A DNA stretch of 64,000 nucleotides from assembly GCF_042477335.2 (NCBI RefSeq), contig NC_091245.1, forward strand, positions 115,788,501-115,852,500, written 5' to 3'. Positions 1 through 12,308 of the stretch are shown one piece after another. The translations under genes were made by a program, and so were the position numbers. The notes below the pieces were generated by a model that saw only the letters and a program-made list of their open reading frames with translations, was not told where the DNA came from and did no database searches. This DNA is from Ovis canadensis. Taxonomy: Eukaryota > Chordata > Mammalia > Artiodactyla > Bovidae. The stretch's first letter is position 1, and every line of letters starts with the position of its first letter.

Positions 1-984
1 TAAGCTCTAATGGGAAAAAAGATACAGTTAAAAACTTAGCAATTAAAAATGAAAATAAGTGCTTAGAGAATAAAAATAAGTCAGAGAAGTAGTTACCATA
101 TGACAGGGAAGGGGCATGTATCTTGTATTACAGACTGTGATCAAGGAAGGCTTCTTTGAGCTAAGACCTGTAGGATATGAGGAAGGAAGAATGACGTTTT
201 CTGAGAGTGCTTTGGCAGAAAGAAAGCAAGCTTTGCCTGTTTAAAGATCAGCTAGAGGGCCAGTCTGACAGGAGTATGATGAGTGATGGGAAGAATGATT
301 AGCGATGAGACTAGATTGATTAGTAGCAGTAGGCCAGATCACAGTTCCCAGGCCATTGAAAGGTTTTACTTTTACTGGTATGGAAAATCAGATATAATAT
401 GTACATCCCCTTGCCTGGCACATTGGAATTCCTTGTTCTTTTTTCTCCAGAAAGTATCTTAGTTAAATTTTTTTGGTGTAAGGATACATCATGGAGAGTA
501 GACTTCCAGGTTTAATGACAGGACTTTTTGTCTTTCTTTGTATTCTTCTCCTCGCTCTCAGAAACTATAAAAAAGTTGCTCATTTTCGTTGAATACCAAA
601 TCTTTTCTCTTAAAATAGACCATTCTTTAATAACTGAATGAATATGAGAAAGAGAAGTAGATGAAATCAACTTACACAAAATTAAAAGAAGTTGGTGTCA
701 TGCTCTAGGCTTGTAATAAGTGACACTTCACAAAAGAACAACCTTGATAAATGTTTGTAGCATGAGAGAAAAGTGATTTATCAGCTTTGTGGCTAAGTAA
801 ACAGACTTCTGGAACAGCATCTCTGACATAGAGCAGACCCCTCTGTCTCCTTGCCTACCTTCCCTTTTGGACCTCTCCATGAAGCCATTCTTTAGTCCCC
901 GCTGCTCCTTCTTTCTGGACTGAATGTCCCCCATTTTATCTGACAAAGCCTTTACATTTTGCTTTTTAAATAGCTATGATCTAC
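1..984. other. AT-rich intergenic DNA with an ancient repeat
   Basis: No gene is supported here. About 120-430 reads like an old dispersed mammalian repeat (an aggaaggcttctttgag motif followed by a gagctaagacctg-type phrase), but I cannot assign its class. The short open frames are uninformative. Confidence 0.3.
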
Positions 985-1205
985 CTTCAGTGCCTCCTTT
1001 TCTGTGAAGCCTCTTCTGATTCCCCAGGGAAGAGTTCATTAGTCCCTCTATCTGTTCTCATAGCATTGCCTACATATCTTTATTTAAACACTTGTCTTTC
1101 CCGTCTCTCATGAAGCTATGAGCTCCTCATGACAAATTTACGTCTCATTCTCATGTATTTCCCCATCATTAATCCAGTGTTTGACAAATATATATGGAAA
1201 GAAGG
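985..1205 (+). repeat. L2-like LINE 3' fragment
   Basis: The text resembles the degenerate 3' part of mammalian L2: a phrase on 'gcctcttctgattcccc', then a T/C-rich stretch, 'tgagctcctcatgacaa' and a final 'ccagtgtttgacaaatat'. Divergence is high, as expected for L2. Boundaries are approximate. Confidence 0.45.
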
Positions 1206-2694
1206 AAAGAAGGACAGAAAATTATATCGTTGTTGCATGGTTTTCCAAAGTTTTTGAAAGAGATAGAATATATAAAACTTTTAATAAAAGATAAAATGTA
1301 AAAAAAAGCCATAAACATAAGTGGATATTTTGATGATAATGAAATGTTGGAGACAGAACATTCTTAGTAAGAATCACATTTTTGTAAGAAGTAATATTTA
1401 TTCTGGAAGATTTTATTCTTAGTTAACTCTGCTTGACCTTATGCTAAATTCCCTAAGATGGAAGTGAATAGCATATCTGCATGTTTTTTAATGATAAACA
1501 GGAATATTTTACTTTATTCAAATAAAACATTGATTTGAAGAATCTGATTTGTCTATTGAGAAACTGAGTCCTGGTTATCTAATCTTCTGATATACTGGCA
1601 AAGGTAATAGAAACAATATCCACTGAAGTACAGCTTTCTTTTCTCAAGTTGTTTTGTCTGTTCTGAGCTTTATCTCAACTAAACTGAACCAAAGATCTGA
1701 AGACAGCCAGAACAGTGCTAATAATAGCACGTCACATTTATATTGACTTCTTTCTGGAATATTAGTAGATCAGATAGTATTAACCTGCTATTTTTTGAAA
1801 AAAGGAAGCAGATTCATAAAGATTACTCTGTCTAAATTATATAGAATAATTCTGTTCTAGAATAGTACAGTTAGGCATTTGTAGAGCATTACTATAAGTT
1901 TTCATTGTTAGTTTTACAGTAAATACATTCCTCATTTTAACCATACACCTTTTAGCAACACATTTTCTCCATTTCTAGCTATTAGGCAGGATTTAAATTG
2001 GCTCTGGTGATAGTCTTAAAGAAAAAAGACTGCATAAGAGTGAAAGAAAAAGTAGGTGTGATAAGATAGCCCAATTTTTTGAAAATGGAAATGACTCAAA
2101 AAAGATGGGAAGTTTTAAAAATGAGGACTAATAATGTGGACATTTAGTAATATCAGACACATGACAGAGTTTTCTGGGAAGGAATGACTAAGTCCTAAGA
2201 AGTTTCATATAACTAAATTTCAAAAGGTTCCTTATAGTGGCATTTGTCATGGCAAATTCAACATAATTTAAGTAAGTTAAATCCTGTGTAATATCTAGGA
2301 ATCAGTAAGATGTCATTACCAAGCTAATAGTTCTATTTTGTCCAGCCCCTTCTTGCTTGCTGAACACATAGCCGAGTGTGAATATCAGTCAACCATTTTC
2401 TACAGCCTCATCCTTTACAAACTGTAAAATGGAAGAATACAATTTTTCCCTTCTGGATACTTATGATTCCTACTTACTGTAATGGGCTATGAGATTTTTG
2501 TAGAGAACTAACTTGTTATTTGAACCAAGAATCATAAAAGCAGAAATTGGCATAGAGTTGTCATTCAGTGAGCAGCAGGGATAGTAATGTCTCATTTTGG
2601 CTTGGTAGCAATCCCACTGCAGAGAAAAATGTTATCCTGAAGCTAAGAAAGAGCTCACTGATGATAAATCCTTAAGTGATAAAATGAGCTGGAA
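1206..2694. other. Intergenic stretch with nothing recognised
   Basis: AT-rich unique-looking DNA. I see no exon-like frame with splice sites, no RNA gene and no repeat that I can name. Confidence 0.4.
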
Positions 2695-2870
2695 TGACTA
2701 AGCAGTTCCTATGTACTTATAAAAGTGCTAAGCACTTTGGCAAGTATGATATTTCATTATTCCTGTGTTAATGAGGTTAATATTATTTTCTCCAAATTAT
2801 AGGAATTCAAACTGAGGTTCAGAAAGACTAAATAACTTGATGGAGGTCACAGGCAAGAGGGCAACCCTGG
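2695..2870 (-). repeat. MIR SINE relic
   Basis: It contains the MIR core order in reverse: a 'gtgctaagcactttggca' start, a phrase about conserved 'tattttctccaaattatag', then 'actgaggttcagaaagact' and 'aacttgatggaggtcacag'. This matches the widely conserved MIR core (aaactgaggctcagagaggtt type). Edges are approximate. Confidence 0.6.
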
Positions 2871-3171
2871 GTATAGTCGGATGTGTGGCGTATACTTGAG
2901 TAGAGATGATTTTATATGCACCAAAGGAAAAGTTGGTATGCGCTGATAATCCAAAATTTTTCCATGAAAAATGACTCAGGAGAGAGAGGAAGCAAATAAA
3001 AGGCAGCAGAGAGTTCTCTGGAGAAGAATGACTGAACACTATGAGTTCCATGGTGAACTCAACATGATTCTGGAGATGAACCTTAGTTATGTAGATTCTG
3101 AATAGACTGGTCAGTGACCTGAGTGAGTTCAAGTCAAAAACAGGCTAACTTGCATTAATAGAATTAACATA

Positions 3172-3255
3172 AGGCCTGGAGAATTCCACTGATTGTATAG
3201 TCCATGGGACACAAAGAGTCAGACATAACTGAGCAACTTTCACTTATCCTCACTT
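3172..3255 (+). repeat. Bov-tA/BovB tail fragment
   Basis: A short piece with the 'gtatagtccatgggacaca' and 'agagtcagacataactgag' phrases that end Bov-A-derived SINEs, followed by a small duplicated cttatcctcactt tract. Confidence 0.65.
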
Positions 3256-3663
3256 ATCCTTATCACTTATGTTTATAAATTGAGTGCCTACCAACTTGTT
3301 GCACAGTTTATTAGAATAAGGCTTTTATTCTTGCCTGGTTGGAACATTTCCCCTCAAAGAGAAGGAAAAATGAGAGTGCCAGAAAACTCAAACAGCAGAT
3401 AAATTTTCTGTTACTCTCATCTCCACTTTTCTGTATGTTCTATTAGGCTTACATTTTATAGTCAGTTCTGTCTCAGTTTATTCTTTCAACAGTTAATTAC
3501 ATAAAATATTAGTAACGCTATTGTTGTATTCTCCTGTACACCCCAGCCAGAAGGGAACACAATCACTTGTTATTGAATTCTAGAAAATTAAAGTAAAACA
3601 AAAAGATAAACAAGCCTAAAGGACAAAAAAGTGTACTTGAGAATTTACTAAAGGAAAAAGCAG
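3256..3663. other. Intergenic, no feature recognised
   Basis: AT-rich spacer between a Bov-A tail and a BovB 3' fragment. No supported gene, RNA or repeat. Confidence 0.35.
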
Positions 3664-4143
3664 AGACATTATCTTGCCAACAAAAGTCTGTTTAGTGAAA
3701 GCTATGGTTTTTCCAGTAGTCACTTATGGATGTGAGAGTTGGACTATAAAGAATCCTGAGCACTGAAGAATTGATACTATTGAGCTGTGGTGTTGGAGAA
3801 GACTCTTAAAATTCTCTTGGACTACAAGGAGATCAAACCAGTCAATCTTAAAGGAAATCAGTCCTGAATATTCATCAGAAAGATTGATGCTGAAGCTGAA
3901 ACTCCAATACTTTGGCCAACTGATGCGAAGAACTGACTCATTGGAAAAGACCCTGATGCTGGGAAAGATTGAAAGCAGGAGAAGAAGGGGATGACAGAGG
4001 ATGAGATGGTTAGATGGCATCACTGACTCAATGGACATGAGTCTGAGCAAGCTCTGGGAGTTGGTGATGGATAGGGAATCCTGGTGTACTACAGTCCATG
4101 GGGTCACAAAGAGTTGGGCATGACTGAGGGATTGAACTGAACT
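3664..4143 (+). mobile_element. BovB LINE 3' end, 5'-truncated
   Basis: This is the last part of a BovB (RTE clade) element in sense orientation. It starts within the RT-ORF C-terminal part (a phrase encoding a 'YGCESWT'-like motif, here 'YGCESWTI' with damage) and runs through the conserved 3' region with 'ctccaatactttggccaac' and 'atgagatggttagatggca'. It ends in the typical gggttgaactgaactga-type tail without poly(A). Stop codons and small indels interrupt the frame. Confidence 0.85.
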
Positions 4144-4569
4144 GAGGAGGCAGATGGGGTTTTCAATACAAGATTATATAAAACTTGAAAGTCTATATTA
4201 GTCATCAGTATACTTAAAACACTTTGGCCACTCCACTAAACATCCCAATAATCTTTCTTCTCTACTCTACTTTATTCTGATTATCCCAGTAATCAAACTT
4301 TGTTCTTTGTCTTTGTTGATGCTAATTTTTATTAATTTTTAAAATTACACAGATGGTATATTCATATAGCCATCCTTAAAAACCACAACACAGAACATTA
4401 GTAAAAAATACCCACAACCCAAGTCACTGTTTCTTTTTTTAAAATTTGCATGCATTTTTCATCTTTGCCATTGGCTTTTATAATTTCATATACCTTCATA
4501 TTACTAATTAATATTTTGTCATTTCAGTTTGAAGAACTCCCTTTTGACTTTAACTTTTAACTTCCCTTT
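4144..4569. other. AT-rich spacer
   Basis: No gene seen. A phrase on 'aattacacagatggtatat' could be an old L1 or DNA-element relic, but I cannot decide. Confidence 0.3.
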
Positions 4570-5490
4570 AACTTTTCTTTTAGGGCTAGGCTAGTGGTGA
4601 TAAAGACAAAAGTTTTCAGCTTTTAATTGTCTGAAGAACTCTTTATTTCTTTGATTCTAAAGTATAACTTTGCCAGGATGAGCATTCTTGGTTGGCTTTT
4701 TTCTTTCTTTCTTTCAATACTTTGAATATATCTTCCCACACTCTTCTGGCTTACAAGGTTTCTGCTTTAAAAGTCTGCCAGTTTCCTTATGGCAAGGGGA
4801 GTGGGTCCCTTGTAAGTAACAAGTTGCTTTTTTTCTCACTGCTTTTGAGATTCTTCGTCTTTAAATTTTGACAGTTTAATTATAATATGTCTCTGTGTGG
4901 GTATCTCTAAATTCATCTTACTTGGTACTTTTTGGATTCTTGGATCTGCATTTCTTTTCTTTCCCCAAGTTAGGGAAGTTTTCAGCTGTTACTCTCCGAA
5001 TAAGCTTTCTGTCCCTTTATCTCTCTTCTCTCCTTCTGGTATCTCTATAAAGTATACATTGATCCATTTGATGGTGTCCAATAATTTCTTGAAGCTATAT
5101 TCATTCTTTTTTTATTCCCTTTTCTTTTTGCTTCTCTGACTTGATGAATCTCCCTGCCCGGTTGTGAAATTCACTGATCCAATCTTCTAATTTTTCTAAT
5201 CTGCTGTTGAAGACCTTCTGCTGAACTTTTCAGTTCAGTTTTTATACTCTTGAGCTCTCTGATTTCTGTTTCATACTTTAAAAATAGTCTTTATTTCTTT
5301 GTTTAAGCACTGTTCTCCCGATCTCAGTGAGCAACTTTATGACTATTATTTCAAACTCTGTATTAGGTAAATCACCGATTTCTATGTTATTAACATCCGT
5401 TTCTGGAGATTTATATTGCTCTTTTGTTTGGAACACATCCCTCTGTTCTTCATTTTCCTTGACCCTCTGTGTTGGTTTCTGAGCATTAGG
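4570..5490 (-). mobile_element. Old L1 fragment, ORF1 region, antisense
   Basis: The text parallels the antisense ORF1 portions at 17.3-18.1 kb and 28.0-28.9 kb, in the same order: 'ctgaagaactctttatttc', 'cttctggcttacaaggttt', 'gggaagttttcagctgtta' and 'ctctgatttctgtttcata'. It is clearly more diverged than those two copies, so it is an older L1 subfamily. No usable frame remains. Confidence 0.65.
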
Positions 5491-6377
5491 TAAAAAGCTG
5501 CCTCTCCAAGATTTGATAGACTGGTCTCATCTAGGAGGTGATCCTTGTCAATTAGACTGGCTCAAGCTCTGCTGCCTCTCAAAACTTAGAGATTGTCCAG
5601 GCCATCCATTGTCCTTCTTCTTAGTTGGCCCCCAGTGGTTAAAGGTATGTCAGGATGTGTCAATACCACAAGAGAAGGATCATAGCCACGGCCTAGATGT
5701 AAGCCAGACCTTCAGACAGCATCTGGGAAAATATGCAGTTAAGACCCTTCCATGGGAAAATTAAGAGATGAATGTTTTTGACTTCTTCTGGTGAGATCAG
5801 GAATATAGCCACAGAGATGGCTCTTGCAGAGAAAAAAAGGAGTTAAAAGATGAGTCTAAGGTTTTGGTGTAAGTAAAAGTGTAAGTAGCAATATCACTCA
5901 TTAAAATGGGAATACTTAAGGAGGGGTACATTTGAGAACAAAATGTCTGACATATGATTTTGGCTTTATTAATTTTTAGACATCAGTTTTTATATGTAAA
6001 AGCAGCATCTTCTATCACCTGAAGAAAGTTGAGGGTTGAATAATTTGGGGGACAACCAAGCCACATGGCAAAAGACAAAGTCTAAATTGTACCTTATACC
6101 TGGATAAAGTCCAAATGAATCAGAGTTTAATCAAAAAAAGTGAAATCATAAAAGCATGATAAGAAATGATTAGGCAATTAGATCATAATTTTAAGTTAGA
6201 GAAAGTCTTTCTAAATGTGACAGATTTTATCTTTAAATTCCCAACACTGCCAAAAATCTCTGCTTTAGCAGATGCATTCAGCTTGGCTTCTAAACCTCCA
6301 TTCTATACTTGACTTGTGCAGCTTAGGAATCCTTCACTGATTTGGGAAAAATTGAATTTAAAATTTTAGGCTCATTT
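5491..6377. other. Unclassified intergenic DNA
   Basis: The first 280 bp could be the 5' continuation of the preceding old L1, but I cannot show this. Around 5.78-5.96 kb the text (gagtctaaggttttggtgt) resembles a common ancient repeat, class unresolved. No gene. Confidence 0.3.
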
Positions 6378-6432
6378 GGCTGCAGTCCATGGCATCACAG
6401 AGTTGAGCATCACTGAATGACTGAACTAAAAC
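6378..6432 (+). repeat. Short BovB/Bov-A tail fragment
   Basis: It contains 'ctgcagtccatggcatcac', 'agagttgagcatcactgaa' and 'tgactgaacta', the signature of the 3' end of BovB and its SINE derivatives. Confidence 0.6.
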
Positions 6433-6724
6433 TTAGAACATTAAAGCCAAAAATTAGAGAATACATATTCTTTACAAGCCATCTTGGAAAATTGCAAAAA
6501 TGTACTATATGTTAGGATATAAAGTGAATACTAATAAATTTCACTAAATTATTTTTATGAACACTGCAACTGTGGAGTATAACATCTGTCCCCATGTGAC
6601 CCAGAAGCCCAAACTGTGACCGCAGACAGCCTGGAAGCTCAGAGCATGGCATTTCTGAGCCATGTAACTTAGTTTACAGCCCTGTTCAGCAGCTGAATAG
6701 TCACAAGCAAGAAAATAAACCTGG

Positions 6725-7068
6725 ACGTCTTACACCACAAACAAAAAGTTGACTCAGAGTGTATTAAAAACTGAAATATAAGACTTAAAATAATAAAACT
6801 CTTAGAAGAAAACAGAGGAAAGGCACCTTGGCAATGGTCTTGGCAATTATTTTTTGGATATGACACCAAATGCACAAGTAACAAAAGCAAGAATAAATAA
6901 ATTGTACTACATCAAACTAAAAAGTTTCTGCATAGTAAAGAGTCAGCAAAAGAAAAATGCAACTTTTTTTCCCTAATAAAACATTAATATACATTTTAAA
7001 AGATGCTCAAACTCAATAATACTTAAGGAAATGTAAATTAAAACCACAAATAGCAATTCCTACCCTAA
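6725..7068 (+). mobile_element. L1 ORF2 3'-region fragment, sense
   Basis: The plus strand contains 'aataaattgtactacatca' and 'aactaaaaagtttctgcat', which correspond to the conserved C-terminal L1 ORF2 text (…KINKLYYIKLKSFC…). After a small internal deletion it continues with 'gaaatgtaaattaaaacca'. It is old and broken by stops. Confidence 0.75.
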
Positions 7069-7074
7069 AGATAG

Positions 7075-9085
7075 GAGGAGAGAATGGCAAACCACTCCAG
7101 TATATTTGCTGTGAGAATCTCATGAACTGTATAAAAAGACAAAAAGATATGACACTGAAAGATGAGTCCCCTAGGTCAGAAGGTGTCCAGTTTGCTACTG
7201 GGGAAGAGTGGAGGACAACTACCAATAGCAGCAGAAAGAATGAAGCTGCTGGGCCAAAGCAGAAAACGATGTTCAGTTGTGGATGTGGCTGGTGATAAAA
7301 GTAAAATCTGATGCTGTAAAGAACAGTATTGCATAGGAACCTGGAATGTAGGTCCCTGAATCAAGGTAAATTGCACATGGACAAGTAGGGGATGGTAAGA
7401 ATAAACATCAACATCTTAGGAATCAGTGAACTAATATGGACAGGAATAGGCGAATTTAATTCAGATGACCATTATATCTACTACTTTGGGCAAACATCCC
7501 TTAGAAGAAATGGAGTAGCCCTCACAATGAACAAAAAAGTCTGAAATGCAGTACTTGGGTGCAACCTCAAAAATGACAGAATGATCTCGGTTCGTTTCCA
7601 AGGCAAGCCATTCAACATCACAGTAATTCAAATCTATGCCCCTACCACTGATGCTGAAGAATCTGATCAGTTCTATGAAGACCTAGAAGACCTCCTAGAA
7701 CTAACACAAAATAGGATGTTCTACTCATCACTGGAGACTGCAATGCAAAAGTAGGAAGTCAAGAGATACCTGCAGCAACAGACAAGTTTTGCCTTGGAGA
7801 ACAAAATGAAGCAGGGCAAAGGCTAACTGAATTGTCATGAGTGAATGCACTGGTCATAGTAAACACACTTTTTCAGCAACACAAGAGACAACTTTACGCA
7901 TGGACATCACCACATGGTCAATACAAAAATCAAGTTGATTACATTGTAGATGAAGCTGGAGAAGCAGTATATACAGTCATCAAAAACAAGACCTGGAGCT
8001 GACTGTGATGCAGATCATCAGCTCCTCATAGCAAAATTCAGTCTTAAACTAAAGAGACGGGAAAACCACTAGGCCAGCCACCGTTTGACTTAAATCAAAT
8101 CCCCTATGAATATGCAGTGGAGGTGATGAATAGATTCTAGGGATTAGATCTAGTAAACAGTGTGCCTGAAGAACTATGGATAGAGGTCTGTAATATTGTA
8201 TAGGAGGAAGCAAACAAAACCATCCCAAAGAAAAAGAAAAGCAAGAAGGAAAAGTGGTTATCTGAGGAAGCTTTACAAATAGCTGGAGAGAGAAGAGAAG
8301 TGAAAAGCAAGGAAGAAAGGGGAAAGCACATCCAACTAAATGCAGAATTCCCAAAAATAGCAAGGAGAGAGAAGGGCTTCTTCAATGAATGATGCATAAA
8401 AATACAGGAAAACAAAAGAAGGGGAAAGACTAGAGATATCTTCATGAAATTTGAAAATATCTAGGGAACATCTTTCCCAAAGAGGAAAATAATAAAGGAC
8501 AGAAATGGTGGAGTTCTAGTAGATGCTGAGGAGATGAAGAAGAGATGGAAAGAATACACAGAAGAACTGTACAAAAAAGATCTTAGTGAACTGGATAACT
8601 ATGATGGTGTGGTCAATCACCCAGAGCTAGACATTCAGGAGTGTGAAGTCAAGTGGGCTTTAGGAAACACTGCTGTTAGTAAAGCTAGTGGTTGCAATGG
8701 AATCCAACAGAGCTATTCAAAACACTAAAGGATAATGCTATCAAAATATTCCTTTCAATACATCAGCAAATCTGGAAGATCACTGGACTGAAAAAGGTCA
8801 ATCCTCGTCTCAATTCCCAAGAAGGGTAGTACTAAAGAATGTGCTAACCATCGGACAATTGCACTCATCTCCCATGCTAGTAAGGTCATGATTAAAATCT
8901 TGCATTCTAGATGTCAGCATTATGTGAACCAAGAACTTCCAGATATCCAATCTGGGTTTAAAAAAGGCAGACACACCAGAGATCAAGTTGCTAACATTTG
9001 CTGGATCATAGAGAAAGCAAGGGAAACTCAGAAAAACATCTACCTCTGTTTCACCGACTATACTAAAGCCTTTGAGAGTGTTCAG
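7075..9085 (+). mobile_element. BovB LINE, sense, EN and RT parts, 3' half missing
   Basis: The element begins in the region upstream of the endonuclease domain and runs through EN (phrases encoding a GTWNV-like start near 7.34 kb and the 'DCNAKVGSQ'-type region near 7.74 kb) into the RT domain. The RT-side frame at 8534-8728 encodes 'MKKRWKEYTEELYKKDL', and the one at 8888-9085 encodes 'QSGFKKGRHTRDQ' and 'FTDYTKAFES'. It stops abruptly at about 9085, within the RT A-motif region (F-x-D-Y-x-K-A-F), where a reverse-oriented BovB begins. Many stops and frameshifts make it non-functional. Confidence 0.9.
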
Positions 9086-9086
9086 T

Positions 9087-10862
9087 TCAGTCAGTTAGTC
9101 ATGTCTGACTCTTTGGGACCCCGTGGACTTCAGCAGGCCAGGATTCCCTGTCCATCACCAACACTCATAACTTCTTCAAACTCATGTCCATTGATGACAT
9201 CTAATCATCACATCCTCTGTTGTCCCCTTCTTTTCCTGCTTTCAATCTTTTGCAGCATCAGGAACTTTTCCAATGAGTTAGTTCTTCATATCAAATGGCC
9301 AAAGTTTTGGATTTTTAGCTTCAGCATCAGTCCTTCCAAAGGATATTCAAGAGTGATTTCCTTTAGGATTGACTGGTTTGATCTCCTTTCAGTGCAAGAG
9401 ACTCTCAAGAGTCTTCTCCAACACCACAGTTCAAAAGCATCAGTTCTCTAGTGCTTAGGTTTCTATATAGTCCAACTCTAACATCCATATATGACTAATG
9501 GAAAAAGAAGTTAAATAAGCAGGGTGACAATATACAGCCTTGACATACTCCTTGACCAATTTGGAACCAGTCTGTTGTTCCATGTCTGGTCTAACTGTTA
9601 TTTCTTGACCTGCATACAGATTTCTCAGGAGGCAGGTAAGGTGGTCTGGTATTCCCATCTCTTTAAGAATTGTTCACAGTTTGTTGTGATCAACACAGTC
9701 AAAGCTTTGGCATAGTCAATAAAGCAGAAGTGGATGTTTCTGTGAAACTCTCTTGCTTTTTCGATGATCCAACGGATGTTGGAAATTTGATCTCTTGCTC
9801 CTCTGCCTTTTCTAAATCCAGCTTGAACGTCTGGAAGTTCATGGTTCACGTACTGTTGAAGCCTGTCTTGGAGAATTTTGTGCATTATTTTGCTAGCGTA
9901 TGAGATGAGTGCAATTGTGTGGTAGTCTGAACATTCTTTGGCATTGCCTTTCTTTGGGATTGGAATGAAAACTGACATTTTCCAGTCCAGTGACCACAAG
10001 ACTGGCCAAAATTGCTGCCAAAATCAGTGCAGCACTTTTGTAGCATCTTCTTTTAGGACTTGAAATAGTTCAACTGGAATTCCATCAGCTCCACTAGCTT
10101 TGTTCATAGTGATGCTTCCAAAGGCCCACTTAACTTTACATTCCAGGAGGTCTGGCTCTAGGTGAGTGATCACACCATCATAATTATCTGGGTCATGAAG
10201 ATCTTTTTAATATAGTTTTGTGTATTCTTGCCACCTTCTTAATATTTTTTGTTTCTGTTAGGTCCATACCATTTCTGTCCTTTATTGTGCCCATCTTTGC
10301 ATCTAATGTTCCCTCGGTATCTCTAATTTTCTTGAGGAGATCTCTAGTCTTTCCCATTCTTTTGCTTTCCTCTATTTTTTTGTGTTGATCACTGAGGAAT
10401 GATTTCTTATCTCTCTTTGTTATTCTTTGGAACTCTGCATTCAGATAGCTATATCTTTCCTTTTCTCCTTTGCCTTTCACTTCTCTTTTTTTCTCAGCTA
10501 TTTGTAAGGCTTACTCAGACAACCATTTTGCCTTTTTGCATTACTCTTCTTGGGGTTGGTCTTCATCACTGCCTCCTGTACAATGCCATCTACCTCTGTT
10601 CATAGTTCTTTAGGCACTCTATCAGATCTAATCCCTTGAATCTGTTTGTCACTTCCACTGTACAATCATAAGGGACATGAATTAAGTCATACCTGAATGG
10701 TCTAATGGTTTTCCATACTTTCTTCAATTTAAGTCTGAATTTTGCAATAAGGAGTTTATAATCGGAGCCACAGTTAGTTCTTGGTCTTGTTTTTGCTGAC
10801 TGTATACAGCTTCTCCATTTTTGGCTGCAAAGAATATAATCAATCTTATTTCTATTTTTTTC
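9087..10862 (-). mobile_element. BovB LINE, antisense, from 3' end to EN domain, internal deletion
   Basis: It reads in reverse from the 3' terminus (ttcagttcagtcagttagt) through the tail, then at about 9495-9515 skips part of the RT C-terminal region. It continues through RT (minus-strand frame 9625-9999 with 'ISYASKIMHKILQDRLQQY', 'QAGFRKGRGARDQ' and 'FIDYAKA') to the pre-RT and EN junction near 10.86 kb. Together with the sense copy at 7075-9085 it forms a long inverted repeat. The frame is broken. Confidence 0.9.
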
Positions 10863-12308
10863 TTCACAATGCCTTTCATTATTAAAAAATTTAATTTATC
10901 TATTTTAATTGGAGGCTAATTACTTTACATTATTGTGATGGTTTTTGCCATACATTCACATGCATCAGCCATGGGTGCACATGTTTTCCCCATCCTGAAC
11001 CCACCTCCCTCCCCATCCCATCCCTCAGGGTCATTCCAGTGCACCAGCCCTGAGCACCCTGTCTCATGCATTGAACCTGAACTGGCAATCTATTTCACAT
11101 ATGATAATATACATGTTTCAATGCTATTCTCTCAAATCATCCCACCCTCACCTTCTTTTACAGAGTCCAAAAGTCTGTTCTTTATTCCTGCATCTCTTTT
11201 GCTATCTTGCATATAGGGTCATCGTTACCATCTTTCTAAATTTCAGATATATGTGTTAATATACTGTATTGGTTCTTTCCTTTTTGACTTACTTCACTCT
11301 GCATAATAGGCTCCAGTTTCATCCATCTCATTAGAACAGATTAAAATGCATTCTTTTTAACTGCTGAGTAATATTCCATTGTGTATATGTTCTACGGCTC
11401 TTTTATCCATTCATTTGCTGATGGACATCTAGGTTGTTTCCATGTCCTGGCTATCGTAAACAGTGCTGTGATGAACATTGGGGTACATGTGTCTCTTTCA
11501 ATTCTGGTTTCATTGGTGACTATGCCCAGCAGTGGGATTGCTGGGTCATACGGCAGTTCTATTTCCAGTTTTCAAGGAATCTCCACACTGCTCTCCATAG
11601 TGGCTGTACTAGTTTGCATTCCCACCAACAGTGTAAGAGGGTTCCCTTTTCTCCGCACCCTCTCCAGCATTTATTGTTTGTAGATTTTTGGATAACAGCC
11701 ATTCTGACTGGCGTGAGGTGGTACCTCATTGTGGTTTTGATTTGCATTTTGCTGATAATAAGTGATGTTGAGCATCTTTTCATGTGTTTTTTAACCATCT
11801 GTATGTCATCTTTGGAGAAATGTCTGTTTAGTTCTTTGGCCCATTTTTTGATCTGGTTGCTTATTTTTCTGGAATTAAGCTGCATAAGCTGCCTTTATAT
11901 TTTTGAGATTAATTCTTTGTCAATTGCTTCATTTGCTATTATATTCTCCCATTCTGAAGGCTGTCTTTTCATCTTGCTTATAGTTTCCTTCGTTGTGCAA
12001 AAGCTTTTAAGTTTAATTAGGTCCCGTTTATTTTATTTCCATTACTCTGGGAGGTGGGTCATAGAGAATCCTGCTGTGATTTATGTCAGAGAATGTTTTG
12101 CCTGTTTTCCTCTAGGAGTGTTATACTTTCTGGCCTTACATTTAGATCTTTAATCCATTTGAGATTATTTTTATGTATGGTGTTAGAAAGTGTTTGAGTT
12201 TCATTCTTTTACAAGTGGTTGACCAGTTTTCCCAGCACCACTTGTTAAAGAGATTGTCTTTTCTCCATTGTATATTCTTGCTTCCTTTGTCAAAGATAAG
12301 GTGTCCAT

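Noticed and set aside
728-946. Minus-strand open frame of 72 codons
   Set aside because: Low-complexity charged residues, no similarity, no gene context.
5513-5764. Plus-strand open frame of 83 codons
   Set aside because: No domain, uncertain old repeat context. Not supported as a gene.
7075-10862. A twin-primed BovB (5' inversion)
   Set aside because: The inverted part lies on the 3' side of the antisense copy and overlaps it in element coordinates, so it must be a separate copy.
11434-12153. Plus-strand open frame of 239 codons rich in hydrophobic residues
   Set aside because: It is the reverse reading of L1 ORF2 and 3' region. The minus strand shows the genuine ORF2 motifs there.
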